The translations under genes and the position numbers were made by a program. Below are positions 54,872 through 64,000 of a stretch of 64,000 bases of DNA, piece by piece (the first letter of the stretch is position 1; each line of letters begins with the position of its first letter). The notes under the pieces were generated by a model that was not told where the DNA came from, made no database searches, and worked only from the letters and a program-made list of their open reading frames with translations. Location of the stretch: NCBI GenBank assembly GCA_024742875.1, contig JANSXP010000040.1, forward strand, positions 1 to 64,000, in the 5' to 3' direction. This DNA is from Planctomycetaceae bacterium (lineage in GTDB: Bacteria > Planctomycetota > Planctomycetia > Planctomycetales > Planctomycetaceae).

Positions 54872-56710
54872 TTATTCCGGCGGCTTGCCACCGTCGAGCT
54901 CATCCTGCCATTGTTCCAGTTGCTGCCACTTGCCCTCATGCGCCAGCTGCGCCTGTTTGGCCCAGGTCAGCGGGTTGTGCATGCGGAATCGGGGGCCCGC
55001 GTCTTCCAGAATCTGCTGCAGCTGTGCTGTGTCTGCCTGGGCCAGCGCGGCCCATGTGGTGATGCCGGCCGCCTGAATCAGCTCTGCGATTTTCGGGCCG
55101 ATGCCTTCCACGATTTTCAGATCGTCCTGTTGGGGCAGTTTCTTACCGCGAAACGTCTGTTTGACGGGATCTTCCACGCCGCTTGTGGCGAGGTCCGCGG
55201 CCGCCGGGGAGACTGCCGTGTTTTTCGTTGCCGGTCCGGGCGGCCGTGTCTGGCTGGTCCTGACGGCAAATGATGGCGTCGGTTGTCCTCTGCGACTGGT
55301 GGCGCGACCGGTCCGCTGCCGATTCTTCAGTGTCCGCTGTTGCATGGAAGACGTGCGGGCTTTGCTGCTGACTGTGCGACGGCCTCGTGATCGCACGGCT
55401 GATCTGATCGCAGCGGTTGCAGAAATCCTGGATCCCTCAGACGGAACAGACGCTGCCGCCGAGTTCCCGTCGATGTCTGGTGACGCCGCATCAGGTAGAC
55501 TCGTGTCTGCGTTGGTCTCTCCGTTTGCGTCTGAGTTATCGGTTGGGGCTGTTGTGTCAGCTGCTTCCGCTGCGCCCGCCATTGACCTGTCTGCGTCAGT
55601 AGCAGGCTGTTTTGGGGGAACCGTCTGAGCCTGTTCACGGACCTGGGCAAACCGCGATCCGGGCGTGGCGGTTGCAACAGTGCCGTCACTCGCCTGCGCG
55701 TAAACCTGCTGCAGAGCGGACTCTGTTTCGCCAGGTGGCGCAGAGGGAACGACAGGCGTGGCTGCCAGAGGGACCGTGGACGCTCTGTCATCCCTGGCTG
55801 CGGACTGTTCGGGTGGCGTTGCTTCAGGGGAACTGGATTGTTGTGTGGCAGCAGCTCCTGCTGCGGTGCCCGCCGTTGCCGCCGGTCCGGTTCCAGCTGT
55901 TGCGGCGACCGTCGAGGCGGCTGTGGCTGCCGCCGACTGAGCGCGGATCTGATCGAGCGGGTTGGACGCCGATCGTGTTTCAGGCTCGGGCTTTGCCGGC
56001 GCATCATCGTCAGATGGGCCCGCATCGTCAGATGGGCCCGCATCGGCAGATGGGCCCGCATCGGCAGGTGCCGCTGCTGCCTGAGCGCGAATCTGATCGA
56101 GCGGACTGCCGGTCGCTGGAGCCGACGCTGCTGGCGTGGGCTGCGGCGGTGCCTGGGGGCTGGCTGCGGCCGCGCGAATCTGATCTAACGGGTTGGCACG
56201 GACTGGTGGCTTTGATTCAGATTCGGTCTTCTTTGCAGATCCCGCACTGCGAATCTGATCCAGCGGGCTGGCGGCTTTGCCCTTCCCGCCGCCGCGAATC
56301 GCATCCAGCGGATTGACGTTTGACGTTGCTGACCTGGCACTGGACTGTGTCGTGCCTTTGGCACCGCCAGCGCGAATGGCGTCCAGCGGGCTGCCGGCCT
56401 GGGCGTTCGCTGGCTTTGCGCTCGCGGCTGGCTTGTTCGCGGGGGCCGCTGGTTTTGCGGTCTGTGCTTTGGCTTCGGCCTGCTTCGCCAGTTCGGCCGT
56501 ATCGACGACGGTGACAAACTGAGGATCGACGTCGTACCAGCTGATGTCCGCGGGGCAGTCGAATTCGATCAGTAGTCGGCAGTTCATGTTGACGGTCTTT
56601 ACCTGACCGACGAGTCCCTGAAATCGCCTCAGTTCGGGCACGCCTTCGAGCACCATCACATGACGATCGGTCCATTCTCGCTTGAGCTGTTCGGCAAGCT
56701 GGATCGACAT
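54872..56710 (-). CDS. Scaffold-like protein: conserved N-domain, six PLDxIR repeats, HhH C-terminus
   Basis: 612 residues. The N-terminus (about 1-70: LKREWTDRHVMVLEGVPELRR, then VNMNCRLLIEFDCPADISWYDVDP) is a compact domain. A long Ala/Pro/Thr-rich disordered region contains six copies of the motif [SN]PLD[AQ]IR (about residues 105-260) and short DAGPSD repeats. The C-terminus (about 520-600: LKIVEGIGPKIAELIQAAG) is a helix-hairpin-helix domain of the DUF4332 type, as in L21-fusion proteins, likely to bind nucleic acid. The repeated motif suggests multivalent docking of one partner. No specific function is known to me. Confidence 0.75.
   Translation of the reverse strand: MSIQLAEQLKREWTDRHVMVLEGVPELRRFQGLVGQVKTVNMNCRLLIEFDCPADISWYDVDPQFVTVVDTAELAKQAEAKAQTAKPAAPANKPAASAKPANAQAGSPLDAIRAGGAKGTTQSSARSATSNVNPLDAIRGGGKGKAASPLDQIRSAGSAKKTESESKPPVRANPLDQIRAAAASPQAPPQPTPAASAPATGSPLDQIRAQAAAAPADAGPSADAGPSDDAGPSDDDAPAKPEPETRSASNPLDQIRAQSAAATAASTVAATAGTGPAATAGTAAGAAATQQSSSPEATPPEQSAARDDRASTVPLAATPVVPSAPPGETESALQQVYAQASDGTVATATPGSRFAQVREQAQTVPPKQPATDADRSMAGAAEAADTTAPTDNSDANGETNADTSLPDAASPDIDGNSAAASVPSEGSRISATAAIRSAVRSRGRRTVSSKARTSSMQQRTLKNRQRTGRATSRRGQPTPSFAVRTSQTRPPGPATKNTAVSPAAADLATSGVEDPVKQTFRGKKLPQQDDLKIVEGIGPKIAELIQAAGITTWAALAQADTAQLQQILEDAGPRFRMHNPLTWAKQAQLAHEGKWQQLEQWQDELDGGKPPE
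56011..56064. repeat. 18-bp tandem repeat inside the scaffold gene
   Basis: Three near-identical 18-bp units (CAGATGGGCCCGCATCGT/G) encode repeated Asp-Ala-Gly-Pro-Ser-Asp/Ala on the minus strand. In-frame repeats of this kind alter protein length without frameshift. Confidence 0.8.
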
Positions 56711-56913
56711 TCTCTTATCCTTTTGGTCAGCAGTCCTAAGTCAGGCCCGACCGCATTATCGTCACGATGCGGTTGAATACAACGCATGGCTTCGGCGCGA
56801 AAGCGTTCTGTACCCGCTGTCGCGCCGGGTAAGGCAGGGACCGGGCACCTCGGCCCCGGCGATCCGGTGGCATGGCCCAACGACTGTGCTTTCACCGCCG
56901 GTGAGTGTTGTTG

Positions 56914-58566
56914 TCAGCGCTGTTCTGCGTCCAGCTCGGCGGCTTCGGCCGCGCTCAGCAGACCATCTTTGTCTTTGTCCAGACGAGCAAAGACATCCCG
57001 CGGTCCGAGAAACTCGCGCTGCGAAACATCGCGGTCCTGGTTGCGGTCCATTCGTCGAAACCACTCCGGTCCCTCAAGGCCCGACAGACCTGGCAGAATG
57101 GCGTCCGTGCTGCCAGTCTGCATGTTCATGTTCCGCATGGAGCTCATGCGCATCGCCTCGTTCTGCCCAAGGCTGATTTTCAGAGCGTAGGCGGTGCCGA
57201 GCTCTTCTTCCGTGAGCTGGCCGTCTTTGCTCAGGTCGTATTCGGCCAGTGCCGCAAATCCGGTCTGCAGTTCACGACGCGACAGCCGCCTGTCGGAATT
57301 CACATCCAGCAGTTTGAACAGTGTCTTGCCATCCTGCTTTACGGAAACATCAATGCGGCTTTGCGTCGCAATGTTGTCGCGTTCGATGTAGTTGCGGATC
57401 TCTTCCCGATTGACCATTTCGTCGTTGTTCATGTCAACATCCTGAAAGCTGCCGTTGACCTGAATCTGCGCCAGTTGCTGCTGCATCTGCGGAAATTCGT
57501 CCTCAGACAGATAGCCGTTTTTGTCGCTGTCGTATCCGGAGACATACTGCAGCACAAAGTTGACCATAATGCTGCGGGTCCCCTTGCCGCCGCCATAGGC
57601 CCGCAGTCCAATCGGCATGCCGTCAATAATCAGGCGGCCCCGATCACGTGACTCACCGTTAAACTGGCAGAAGTCTGTTGTGTCCGGCAGATCGACAGTC
57701 AGGGCACTGCGTCCAGCGCGGTCAGATAACTGAAAGTTGAGCGTCAGGTGGGTCGGGCAGTCAGATACAAGGCCGACAATCTCTGCCACCTGCAGTCGAC
57801 CATCTTTCGATGTGTCAAACTTCGCTGTCTCCGGCAGCCGGAGACTGTCCAGCGGAATGGATGATCCATCGCCGTAGCGGGCGCAGATTTTTTCCGCACC
57901 TCGCTGAATGGTTTGCTGATCTGTCAGCTGCAGAAAGGGGAGGTCGGCAGCGTCCGGCACAACGGCCGCCTGCTGATTGCGGGGATCGCGAAACGGCATC
58001 AGCTCCGAGGCGGTAAACGTCTCGTCATTGTCCAGGTCACGGAACCGCATGGTGTAGACAGCGTTTCGGACCTCCTGTTCTGAGATCCGGCCATCATCAT
58101 TGGCGTCAATGTGGGCTGCCAGGCGAACAGCCTCCGACGCCTGTACGGCGCCAGCCACCACGTTGAAACCCCGGTCAAGCTGTTGCGAGAACCATGCATG
58201 AAACACGTCGGCGACAACACTGGTGGCCGATTTGTCCTGGCTCGCCTTTCGCATCATTCGTTTGGGGCTGCCGGCCTGAGCCTGTGCGACCAGACGATCG
58301 GGGATGAGCTGCAGTTCGCTGACAGACAGTTCACCGTCCCGATTGGTGTCGATGGTTTTGGCGAGAAAGCGGGTGACCCACATCTGATACGGATCGCCAT
58401 CGACCGTAATGTTGACTTCGGCCAGCACGGGGCCGGCGGGGGCCATCACCAGCATGACTGTTTTGTCTGTCGGCTGACCAGCGGCGCACGGGCCAGCGAG
58501 CAGGCTCACGGAAGCCAGCACACCCAAAGCTGTCAGGAGTCGATACATGGTGAGTTTTTCCAACAT
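56914..58566 (-). CDS. Exported protein with ten EF-hand-like loops
   Basis: 550 residues from the ATG at 58566, chosen for GAGGGAA upstream; an in-frame Met six codons on is possible. A signal peptide (MYRLLTALGVLASVSLLAG) is followed by ten calcium-binding-type loops, among them DTNRDGELSVSEL, DANDDGRISEQEV, DTSKDGRLQVAEI, DSDKNGYLSEDEF, DVNSDRRLSRREL, DLSKDGQLTEEEL and DKDKDGLLSAAEA. Some (DLDNDETFTASEL, DMNNDEMVNREEI) lack the central Gly and may not bind. It probably is a periplasmic or surface calcium-binding protein; no catalytic domain is seen. Confidence 0.85.
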   Translation of the reverse strand: MLEKLTMYRLLTALGVLASVSLLAGPCAAGQPTDKTVMLVMAPAGPVLAEVNITVDGDPYQMWVTRFLAKTIDTNRDGELSVSELQLIPDRLVAQAQAGSPKRMMRKASQDKSATSVVADVFHAWFSQQLDRGFNVVAGAVQASEAVRLAAHIDANDDGRISEQEVRNAVYTMRFRDLDNDETFTASELMPFRDPRNQQAAVVPDAADLPFLQLTDQQTIQRGAEKICARYGDGSSIPLDSLRLPETAKFDTSKDGRLQVAEIVGLVSDCPTHLTLNFQLSDRAGRSALTVDLPDTTDFCQFNGESRDRGRLIIDGMPIGLRAYGGGKGTRSIMVNFVLQYVSGYDSDKNGYLSEDEFPQMQQQLAQIQVNGSFQDVDMNNDEMVNREEIRNYIERDNIATQSRIDVSVKQDGKTLFKLLDVNSDRRLSRRELQTGFAALAEYDLSKDGQLTEEELGTAYALKISLGQNEAMRMSSMRNMNMQTGSTDAILPGLSGLEGPEWFRRMDRNQDRDVSQREFLGPRDVFARLDKDKDGLLSAAEAAELDAEQR

Positions 58567-59000
58567 AACGGTTCCCTCATCAATCACTGGGGAAACAATG
58601 AACGAGGCTGTGAAATGCGAACGGTGGGTGTGATCAGTATGAGCGTTACCCGCATTGGAGGAAACTGCTCTGCCCTACGTCTGGATATTGCCGCATATCT
58701 TTGCGATTTTGCGTAAAACTTCATATTCTAAATGGTTGGGACGAAGGTTCTGACGGCGAGGCGCGTGTAGAAATCTGCCTGATCCAAACTCCGGTTCCGG
58801 AGTGAGCGATCAGCGGAGGATAAAGCACCCTTCCCTTCTTTTCGCTTTGTCTTTCGGTCCAATCCTGTCCACGTCGCATTCTGCGACTGAAAACCGCTGG
58901 TCGAAGCATGCAAGAAGTTAGACCCTGCACGCCCTGTCGCTTGTTTAGAAACCGTCGGAAAACTGCGATCAGTTTGCAGACAGAATCTCCGACCGTTGTG

Positions 59001-62000
59001 ATGCGGCTGATCGTCCTTGGGCTCATGTTTTCGATCATGCCCGCGGCGGGCGCCGATGAACCCTTTCTGGAGTTCGTGGAAGGGTTGCGACAGCGAAAGT
59101 ACTTCGACACCGCCCTGGACTATCTGGATCAGCTGTCGAAGCGATCCGACGTACCCCCGGAAATCACTCAGACTCTGGAGCTGGAACGCGGCATCACCTA
59201 TCGCTCTTTAGGGGCCGCCTCGCGAGTGCCGGAAGACAGGGAGCAGGCGCTTAATCAGGCGGAAATTTCTCTCAAGGCATTTGTGGCTTCCAATCCCGAT
59301 CATCCGCGGGCTGCTTTTGCCAACGCGGAACTGGGGCAACTTCTGTTCGACCGCGCGAGAACACTCATCTGGGATGCGGAATCTCCCTCCAATGCCGAAC
59401 GCCGAATCGACCTGCAAACGGCCGCCCGCGGGCTCATCGATGAAGCCCGCGGTATCTATCAGGCGGCACACGATCAATACAAACAACAGTACGATCAGTA
59501 CCCCAAGTTCATTGACGAAGACAAGGACCCCGCCGGCTACAAGGCGCGACAGCAGGCGCAGGTGCGTTACCTGCGTGCATGGTTCAACCTGGCCCGCTGC
59601 ACGTACGAACGCGGGCAGACATTTGATAAAGGCACTAAGCTCCGCAAAGACACCCTGATTGCAGCATCAGAGGAGTTTGAAAAGATTCATGGTGACTACC
59701 GTACCAGTCCGGTGGGCCTGCAGGCACGGCTGATGATGGGTAAGTGCTTTCAGGAGCAGGACGACACTCGTCGCGCACTGGGCATCTACAATGAAATGCT
59801 GGATCACAAGTCGACGAACGCAACAGCTTTGATCCTGAAATCGCTGGCGCTGCAGTACCGTCTGATCTGTCTGAATCAGGATGATCGCGCCGATTATCAA
59901 CTGGTCATCCAGGAAGCCGACACGTGGCTCAAAGACAAGGTCAACCGAGCCAATCTGTACACCGAGTTTGGACTGGGCATCCTCTGGGAAAAGTCGATCG
60001 CGGAAGAGAACCTTGGCAAGGACCGAGCGATCCCCGCCGACCAGCAGCGCGTGATTCTGCGACAGGCACTGGCGGACTCCAAAAAAGTGGCCAAATGGCC
60101 CAGTCCCTATCGGGAACCTGCTCTGGCGATGGGACGCCGCATTAATGCGGAACTGGGCGAAAAAGACGCCGAGCCAAAAGATTTCGATACCGCCTTCGAG
60201 CGTGCTCGCGGCATGGTGGGGCAGTTGAAAGGACTGGAACAGGATCTTAAGGAAGCAGAATCATCGGAAGATCGCGACAAGGCGCGACAGGCCATTGATC
60301 TGCAACTGAACGAGATTGGACGGCTGTTTGAGCTGGCGCTGAATCTGCGGGACGATCGGACAGACAAAAAGGCGCTCGCTCAGACACGCTACCTGCTGAG
60401 CTTCATTTACATGCGACAGAGGAAAAGTTTTGACGCTTTTATTCTGGCTCGCTACTGCATGACGCGGGATAAGCAGAACGATCCCGACAGCGCTCTGAGT
60501 GCCACAGAAATCGCGATTGAAGCGGCCGTGCAGGCATTCAACGATGCCGGCACCGACGCGGACTTTGAGCTGGAACTGCTCAAGGGCGTGTGTGAACTGA
60601 TCATCTCTCAATATCCCTCGTCTGCCAAAGGCAATGAAGCGAGGATGCGGCTGGGGCAGGTTTATCGGGATCTGGATCAGCCAGCAAAGGCGGCAGAAGC
60701 CTATATGAGCGTGCCGCGTGAGTTTTCGCAGTACGCATCCGCTCGCATGCAGGCCGGCCAGTCGTACTGGCTGGCGTGGGCTTCGACGATGGAAAAGATC
60801 GAACGCGGCCAGGAAGCAGAACTGGATTCGCAGGCAATTGAACAGTGGAAAGTCGAGGCCGAAAAACAACTTGTGGCCGGGCTGAAACTGGCGCGTGAGG
60901 GCCTGGGCCAGGAACCACCAACCACAGAGATGGTGGCCGCGGAAGTCACGCTGGCTTCGATTCTGAATCTCAGCGGGCAGTTTGAGCAGACGATCCAGCG
61001 TTTGATGGCGGGTGGGGCCAACTCGGCCGTGTCTGCCGTTCGGCTGGCTGACGGAGAACAGCGACCAGAGAAAGGCATTAAGAGTGCGGCCTTTGCCGGA
61101 CAGTTACAGCGTCTGATGTTGAGAGCCTATGTGGGCACGCAGCAGATTGAGCCGGCGTTGAAGTCCATGAATGAGCTGAAAGCTATCGGTGGTCAGGATA
61201 CGGCGGAGATTTACACACAGCTGGGCCGCGAACTGCAGGAGGAACTGGAGCGACTGAAGGCGTCGGGTGATCTCGATGCGTTTAAGGCCACCCAGGTCAG
61301 CTTTGAGAAGTTTCTGGAGCAGGTCAACGCTCAGCGTGACCCCGGCGATTACAACTCTCTGCTGTGGATTGCGGAAACCTATTTTGGGCTTGGGCAGGGA
61401 GTCAAAGAAGATCCCGCCGTGGCACAGCCCTACTTCGAAAAGGCGAGTGCCGCTTACAGCAACATTCTGGATAACAATCTGGCGGAAGGGACCGCTGTGC
61501 TGGCCATTCGCCTGCGGCAGGTTCGCTGCTTCCGGGCGATGGGGCGTTATCAGGAAGCTGTCACTCTGGCCGAGTCAATCCTGCAGGAGAGTCCGGCCTC
61601 TCTGGATGTCCAGTTTGAAGCGGCTTACGCGCTCGCCGACTGGGGCGCTGACCCTGCTGGCGATCCGGCAAGGCTGCTGGAATCGATGAACGGTGTCGAG
61701 CCTCCGGAAGGCCAGAAGAAAGTCATCTGGGGCTGGTCTGGTATCACCACACGTCTGACACGTCAGCAGGGCACGCCGGAATGGGCCGACCTGGAGGAGC
61801 GGTTTCTGGAGGCCCGATTCGAGCAGACAAACAGTCGATACCGATATGCGGGGACGGGACGTTCTGATGCTACAGCCCAACTGCAGTCTGCTCAGGGAGA
61901 ACTGACAAGCTTCGCCATGGTCTACAAGGACATGTCGGATGGCTGGTACAGCCGGTTTAACACGCTGTATCGAGACGTTCAGGCGGCTCTTGGCAAAGAG

Positions 62001-62651
62001 GCGACTGATCTTCCCAAACCGGAGCCCGCAGACTTTGAGCCCACGTTTGCTCCGGTTGAATCAGAAGACCCGGCGGCCGATGGTGACGCGGCCGATAAAC
62101 CGCAGACGCCCAAAGAAGTTCCTCCGCCAGAAGGCCCCAACATCATTTGGGTGGTTCTCGCTCTGGCGCTCGCTGCGGGCGGTGGTTTTGCCGCCTACAA
62201 ACTGCTGGCCAAACCACCGCGTCAGAAGCGGAGATTTGAACCGGCTGGCGGATCACTGATGCCGCCTCCTGATGACAGCCTCCCCGGCGTGCCACCAGCG
62301 GCGGACGGCGAGATGCCGGACTTCTCCAATCTGATGGGAGCCACGGCCACCGCCGCGCCGCCGAAGCGAAAAAAGAAGTCGGCCGGTCCACGGCCGGAAA
62401 AGCGTTCTGCCCAGGGCGCCGAAGCAGAAGCGGCGGCCAAACGTCCGGCCAGAAAGAAGCGTGTGGTGTCTCCGGAGGAAGCCGCACGGATCAAAGCGGC
62501 CCGCGCTGCAAAGGCAAAGGCGGCCGCAGACGATCCGGAGGCGGCCGCCCGGCAGGCACGTCGCAAAGCGGCACAAAAACAGGAGGGCGGAGCCTCCGTT
62601 CCGGTGAAGAAGAAAGCGAAGAAACGACCACAGAAACCCCCGGAGTCGTGA
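59001..62651 (+). CDS. Large TPR protein with membrane anchor and basic tail
   Basis: 1,216 residues from the ATG at 59001, chosen because it starts a signal peptide (MRLIVLGLMFSIMPAAGA). Tetratricopeptide-like helical repeats fill residues 25 to about 1020 (examples: ALDYLDQLSKRSDVPPEI, AAEAYMSVPREFSQYASARM, AVTLAESILQESPASLDVQF). A transmembrane helix (IIWVVLALALAAGGGFAAYKLL) near 1060 leads to a Lys/Ala/Pro-rich cytoplasmic tail (KRPARKKRVVSPEEAARIKA and on) like histone H1 or signal-recognition tails. It likely scaffolds complexes in the periplasm. The TPR gene that follows is probably in the same operon. Confidence 0.8.
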   Translation: MRLIVLGLMFSIMPAAGADEPFLEFVEGLRQRKYFDTALDYLDQLSKRSDVPPEITQTLELERGITYRSLGAASRVPEDREQALNQAEISLKAFVASNPDHPRAAFANAELGQLLFDRARTLIWDAESPSNAERRIDLQTAARGLIDEARGIYQAAHDQYKQQYDQYPKFIDEDKDPAGYKARQQAQVRYLRAWFNLARCTYERGQTFDKGTKLRKDTLIAASEEFEKIHGDYRTSPVGLQARLMMGKCFQEQDDTRRALGIYNEMLDHKSTNATALILKSLALQYRLICLNQDDRADYQLVIQEADTWLKDKVNRANLYTEFGLGILWEKSIAEENLGKDRAIPADQQRVILRQALADSKKVAKWPSPYREPALAMGRRINAELGEKDAEPKDFDTAFERARGMVGQLKGLEQDLKEAESSEDRDKARQAIDLQLNEIGRLFELALNLRDDRTDKKALAQTRYLLSFIYMRQRKSFDAFILARYCMTRDKQNDPDSALSATEIAIEAAVQAFNDAGTDADFELELLKGVCELIISQYPSSAKGNEARMRLGQVYRDLDQPAKAAEAYMSVPREFSQYASARMQAGQSYWLAWASTMEKIERGQEAELDSQAIEQWKVEAEKQLVAGLKLAREGLGQEPPTTEMVAAEVTLASILNLSGQFEQTIQRLMAGGANSAVSAVRLADGEQRPEKGIKSAAFAGQLQRLMLRAYVGTQQIEPALKSMNELKAIGGQDTAEIYTQLGRELQEELERLKASGDLDAFKATQVSFEKFLEQVNAQRDPGDYNSLLWIAETYFGLGQGVKEDPAVAQPYFEKASAAYSNILDNNLAEGTAVLAIRLRQVRCFRAMGRYQEAVTLAESILQESPASLDVQFEAAYALADWGADPAGDPARLLESMNGVEPPEGQKKVIWGWSGITTRLTRQQGTPEWADLEERFLEARFEQTNSRYRYAGTGRSDATAQLQSAQGELTSFAMVYKDMSDGWYSRFNTLYRDVQAALGKEATDLPKPEPADFEPTFAPVESEDPAADGDAADKPQTPKEVPPPEGPNIIWVVLALALAAGGGFAAYKLLAKPPRQKRRFEPAGGSLMPPPDDSLPGVPPAADGEMPDFSNLMGATATAAPPKRKKKSAGPRPEKRSAQGAEAEAAAKRPARKKRVVSPEEAARIKAARAAKAKAAADDPEAAARQARRKAAQKQEGGASVPVKKKAKKRPQKPPES

Positions 62652-62778
62652 TGGGGCTGGAGCCAGCTGTGGATCGAATTCAGCAGGCTCGGAAGTGCAA
62701 CTCCTCTGCATCTTTCCCCGGAAGTTTCCCCCTCTTCTGCGTTACATCAAAAGAACCCCGCAAGGGACAATTAACACT

Positions 62779-63846
62779 ATGAGCAATTATTCCTGCAAGA
62801 TTCTGATGACTGCCCTGCTCGCCCAACTGCTTTTGTGCGGTGACCGTGCCGCTCAGGCGGTTGATATTGTCACCCGGTTAAGTGACGGCACGACGCTGCG
62901 AGGCAAACTGGGCCGAATGGACTCGACATCGGTGGAGATTGAACGCACCAACGGGCAGAAAGTGGAGGTGTCCGTCGATGATCTGAAGTCGGTGGTCTTT
63001 GAGGGGGAGCCCAGTCAGATCGCGCAGGCCCGCAGCAACGAACGCAGCGGCGCCTATGCGACCGCTCTGGAAAAGTTGAATGAGGCGAAATCTTCGCTCA
63101 GCAGTCCCAATCGCAACGCAAAGATCAACCTGGAATTCCTGATTGCCCGCGTGAAAGGCCGTCAAGCACTGCTTGATGCGTCGAAGATCGACGACGCCAT
63201 TACCGAACTGACCACATTTCGCGAAGCCAACAAAGGCAGCTTTCGCTATCTGGAGGCCACGTTGCTGCAGGCCGCGCTGCACGGCGCCAAAAAACAGGCC
63301 GAACAGGGCAGGACGCTGCTCGCCGAGGTGCAGGCTTCCGCAGTCCCGGGATTCAAACTTCAGGCGGGCGTCGATCTGGGGAACCTGCTGTTGAAGTCTG
63401 GTGACGCGGCCGGCGCACTGTCCGCGTTTGACGGCGTCATCAGCCAGTGTCAGGGCAAGCCGAACCTCACGCGGGCCCTGTACAGCGGAAAGCTGGGACG
63501 CGCGGCCTGCCTGAAGACTCAGAACGATGTGGACCAGGCCATTCTGACTCTGGATGAAGTGATTGAAAAAGCGGCAGAGAATGATTCGGCCACGCTGGCA
63601 GAAGCCTGGCTGCGCAAAGGCGACTGCATGAGTCTGAAAGGCAATTCGAAGGCCGCTCTGATGGCTTATTTGCACGTCGACGTGCTTTACTCCAGCGAAG
63701 GCGCCCAGCATGCCGAAGCTCTCGCCCGGCTGGCTCAGTTGTGGGGCCCCAGTGGACATGAAGATCGCGCGCTGGAGGCTTCGGCCAAGCTGGCTGAACG
63801 CTACCCCAACAGCACCTGGGCGCGTCAGTCGGCTGGTGGCGGCTAA
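62779..63846 (+). CDS. Secreted TPR protein
   Basis: 355 residues from the ATG at 62779. A signal peptide (SCKILMTALLAQLLLCGDRAAQA) is followed by a small beta domain (DIVTRLSDGTTLRGKLGRMD, with VEIERTNGQKVEVSVDDLKS) resembling the SH3-like start of planctomycete TPR proteins. TPR helices continue to the end (GAYATALEKLNEAKSSL, GDAAGALSAFDGVISQC, GNSKAALMAYLHVDVLYSS). It probably works with the larger TPR protein encoded 127 bases upstream. No enzymatic motif. Confidence 0.82.
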   Translation: MSNYSCKILMTALLAQLLLCGDRAAQAVDIVTRLSDGTTLRGKLGRMDSTSVEIERTNGQKVEVSVDDLKSVVFEGEPSQIAQARSNERSGAYATALEKLNEAKSSLSSPNRNAKINLEFLIARVKGRQALLDASKIDDAITELTTFREANKGSFRYLEATLLQAALHGAKKQAEQGRTLLAEVQASAVPGFKLQAGVDLGNLLLKSGDAAGALSAFDGVISQCQGKPNLTRALYSGKLGRAACLKTQNDVDQAILTLDEVIEKAAENDSATLAEAWLRKGDCMSLKGNSKAALMAYLHVDVLYSSEGAQHAEALARLAQLWGPSGHEDRALEASAKLAERYPNSTWARQSAGGG

Positions 63847-63942
63847 GGGGACTGCCGGATTCCTCGAACAGAAAGACGGGTGCGGGCGCTTGTACAGCCG
63901 TTTGCTCAAAAATTTAGTCACGCCAACGCCAGGCGGGGCAAA

Positions 63943-64000
63943 ATGGATGACGCGGCGAAAGTGAATAGCTACATTCCAAAGCTCAATGGCGAATCGCCGT
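63943..64000 (+). CDS. Start of a further gene (cut by window edge)
   Basis: An ATG at 63943 preceded by AGGCGGGG opens a frame (MDDAAKVNSYIPKLNGESP) that is still open at the edge. Only 19 residues are visible, too few to identify. Confidence 0.35.
   Translation, partial: MDDAAKVNSYIPKLNGESP

Overview
The window looks like a piece of a Planctomycetota chromosome carrying an integrated phage-like element. The evidence is the mix of gene types: a PEP-CTERM protein, a giant secreted subtilase with an LEPR-like MEERRML motif near its N-terminus, a DUF1080 protein, a Tat-exported sugar isomerase-like protein, a large kinase with Ig-like domains, and TPR and EF-hand proteins. All identifications come from reading motifs by eye; no database search was run.

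Region 1 (1 to about 20350) is the element. It ends against a tRNA-Phe(GAA) gene whose 3' end faces it, next to a tyrosine integrase. A divergent lipase (cut by the window edge) and a control region with four 11-bp phased repeats precede a long rightward early module: small HTH regulator, Cas4/AddB-like nuclease (DUF2800), DUF2815 ssDNA-binding-like protein, small coupled genes, family A DNA polymerase, metallophosphoesterase, a DUF4406/DUF5664 fusion, VRR-NUC nuclease, SNF2-type helicase and a Prim-Pol/AAA helicase. A leftward PEP-CTERM gene sits inside this module as apparent cargo. After it come leftward membrane and lipoprotein cargo, a small HTH excisionase candidate, the integrase and a four-TM protein beside the tRNA. 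No capsid, tail, terminase or lysis genes were recognised; they may lie to the left.

Region 2 (20430 to 40400) is ordinary chromosome: a Tat-signal sugar isomerase-like protein, a PQQ-type beta-propeller, hisS, a dicarboxylate/glutamate symporter, a parvulin-type foldase, a DUF1080 protein, glnS, a 1,490-residue subtilase with P domain and seven Ig/FN3-like repeats, a single-TM protein and a Ser/Thr kinase.

Region 3 (40400 to 51700) is an exopolysaccharide cluster. A leftward Wza-like exporter faces a rightward run of coupled genes: Wzz-like chain-length protein, sugar-phosphate transferase with a degenerate GGDEF-like N-terminus, WecG/TagA glycosyltransferase, O-antigen polymerase/ligase, two polysaccharide deacetylases, and GT2 and GT4 glycosyltransferases. 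No flippase or tyrosine autokinase is present here.

Region 4 (51700 to 64000) holds pdxA, a MazG-like pyrophosphohydrolase with a Cys-rich tail, a Rdx/SelW-type gene, an MBL-fold hydrolase, a scaffold-like protein with six PLDxIR repeats, a ten-EF-hand protein and two TPR proteins. The Rdx gene (53426-53638, minus) is the most notable find. Its frame is broken only by one TGA exactly where the resolving Cys of the CxxC motif belongs, followed by a hairpin with a GUC loop and then a strong terminator. This is the pattern of a SelW-like selenoprotein that standard gene calling misses.
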